Source: Bryopsis sp. KO-2023
Lineage: Eukaryota; Chlorophyta; Ulvophyceae; Bryopsidales; Bryopsidaceae
NCBI GenBank assembly: GCA_030272585.1
Contig: BSYQ01000001.1
Location: 8,013,001 to 8,077,000 of the forward strand
DNA length: 64,000 bases
Reading direction: 5' to 3'
Positions 63,267 to 64,000 of the stretch are shown in pieces. The translations under genes were made by a program, and so were the position numbers. Under the pieces are notes generated by a model. It worked only from the letters and a program-made list of their open reading frames with translations, did not search any database and was not told the DNA's origin. Every line of letters begins with the position of its first letter. The stretch's first letter is position 1.

Positions 63267-64000
63267 ATGGCTCGATCGCTTTTTATCGCAGTTTGCGCTG
63301 CCCTCATCGCGTGCTCCTTTGCGCTGACCGCGTCTGAAGTCGGTGGGTGGTGCCCAAGGATAATCCTCGACGTGGGAAACTGCATTGCAAATCGCCCGAA
63401 GTTCGCTTCGGGAGGGGCACCTTTTGATCGGCTTCGCGCCATGCAGGATGCGATGGATGCATAGAGGGAAAATGCACTATTGTCAGAGACGGAAAGGTCG
63501 TAAGGTGCACGGCTTGCAAGGCAGGCTTCAATCTCCAGCGTCTCGAGGATAATATCAGTCGAGTCTGTGTTTCAGGTGCGCCAACTGGATCCAGAGATTT
63601 GAGCTCGATCGTGCTATGCAGAATCCAGGTTCGATTTTAAAGTGGATGTGTGTCGGGTTCGTGTCCAGACGACGATACCGATGACGATGACGATGAGAAG
63701 CCAGGCGAATGCCCCAGCGCTGTCTCCGGGTCCTTTGGCTGCGAGAAGACATGCGAAGAGGATGATGATTGCGATGGCGAGGCCAAGTGTTGCAACACCG
63801 CGTGCGGAAAGGCATGCGTCCCGCCAGGTGCTCTTGGACGAAAGGCATGATTATTCGGGTCCGATTTGACACTAGCCCAACCAAGCAGGAAGATTTTGAA
63901 TTCTATTTCCTTGTTTGTCAGAGGGAGCCACCGAATCAGCGACGGACACTGGGGCCACCCCCGAATCAGCGACGGACACTGCGGCCACTCCAGAATCAGA
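63267..64000 (+). CDS. Secreted WAP-domain (four-disulfide core) protein, partial
   Basis: Four exons so far, 63267-63342, 63447-63575, 63669-63827 and 63922 to the right edge, all in phase. A clear signal peptide (MARSLFIAVCAALIACSFALTA) is followed by a Cys-rich segment (GKCTIV ... CTACKAGFNL ... RVCVS). A poly-Asp linker leads to a WAP domain with all eight cysteines (ECPS, GCEKTC, DDDC, KCC, TAC, KAC). The last visible exon is a Thr/Ser/Pro/Glu repeat that runs off the window. WAP domains in animals act as protease inhibitors or antimicrobial proteins; here only secretion and disulfide folding can be claimed. The Thr/Ser-rich tail could be glycosylated, as in algal surface proteins. Confidence 0.85.
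63922..64000 (+). repeat. Coding tandem repeat, TPESATDT unit
   Basis: A 33-bp unit coding for an 11-residue Thr/Glu/Ala-rich repeat (about GATPESATDTG) begins in this exon; two full units and part of a third are visible before the window ends. Near-identical at DNA level, so copy number may vary. Confidence 0.8.

Noticed and set aside
1..64000. Bacterial origin or a horizontally acquired operon
   Set aside because: Dense spliceosomal introns, nuclear AtpG, chromovirus and hAT-like elements throughout; no bacterial-type gene arrangement.

Overview
This window is nuclear DNA of a eukaryotic alga, most likely a flagellate of the green lineage (a streptophyte or prasinophyte-type green alga; the species cannot be fixed from sequence alone). 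The genes are cut by many short spliceosomal introns. Plastid ATP synthase subunit b-prime (AtpG) is nuclear with a simple plastid leader, and a plastid phosphoglycolate phosphatase carries a transit peptide. A plant-type IPT9 tRNA prenyltransferase, plant-type CCCTAAA telomere-like motifs and a p25-alpha (flagellar/tubulin) protein fit the same picture. Exon models were built by eye from GT-AG (three times GC-AG) borders, reading-phase continuity and family similarity; most models close with a length divisible by three.

Layout: 1-547 end of a coiled-coil gene (+); 1160-1966 p25-alpha protein (+); 2706-4613 charged coiled-coil protein (+); 4947-8175 IPT9-like tRNA dimethylallyltransferase (-); 8408-15905 nardilysin/insulysin-type M16 metallopeptidase (+); 16365-25472 a 24-exon, about 1767-residue redox protein joining an animal-type heme peroxidase, three DOMON domains, a cytochrome b561 membrane core, a cytochrome b5 and a cytochrome b5 reductase (+); 26056-27397 AtpG (-); 28195-30450 ARID plus zinc-finger protein (-); 31953-49469 a nest of transposable elements; about 49531-50580 an unresolved gene (-); 52446-55023 SET-domain methyltransferase (-); 55324-57927 MICU-type mitochondrial calcium regulator (+); 58651-61300 phosphoglycolate phosphatase (-); 61815-62686 small unknown protein (-); 63267-end secreted WAP-domain protein (+).

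The most interesting gene is the peroxidase-DOMON-b561-b5-reductase fusion. Signal peptide, five membrane segments and ligand residues together suggest a one-chain trans-membrane electron line from cytosolic NAD(P)H to an external heme peroxidase: the layout of a dual oxidase, but built from unrelated parts.

The TE nest is unusually readable. A minus-strand Ty3-type LTR element (R2, 32462-49469, identical-looking 262-bp LTRs, 5-bp target duplication) has been hit by a complete chromovirus (G1, 39182-46670), a solo LTR (37990-38246), a 2.2-kb palindromic hAT-like element (35279-37459) and three copies of a roughly 465-bp hAT-like MITE; a fourth MITE lies just outside. Every insertion has its exact target-site duplication. 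Both hAT-like families carry tRNA-like modules with a perfect B box, and the two LTR elements share the same primer-binding site.
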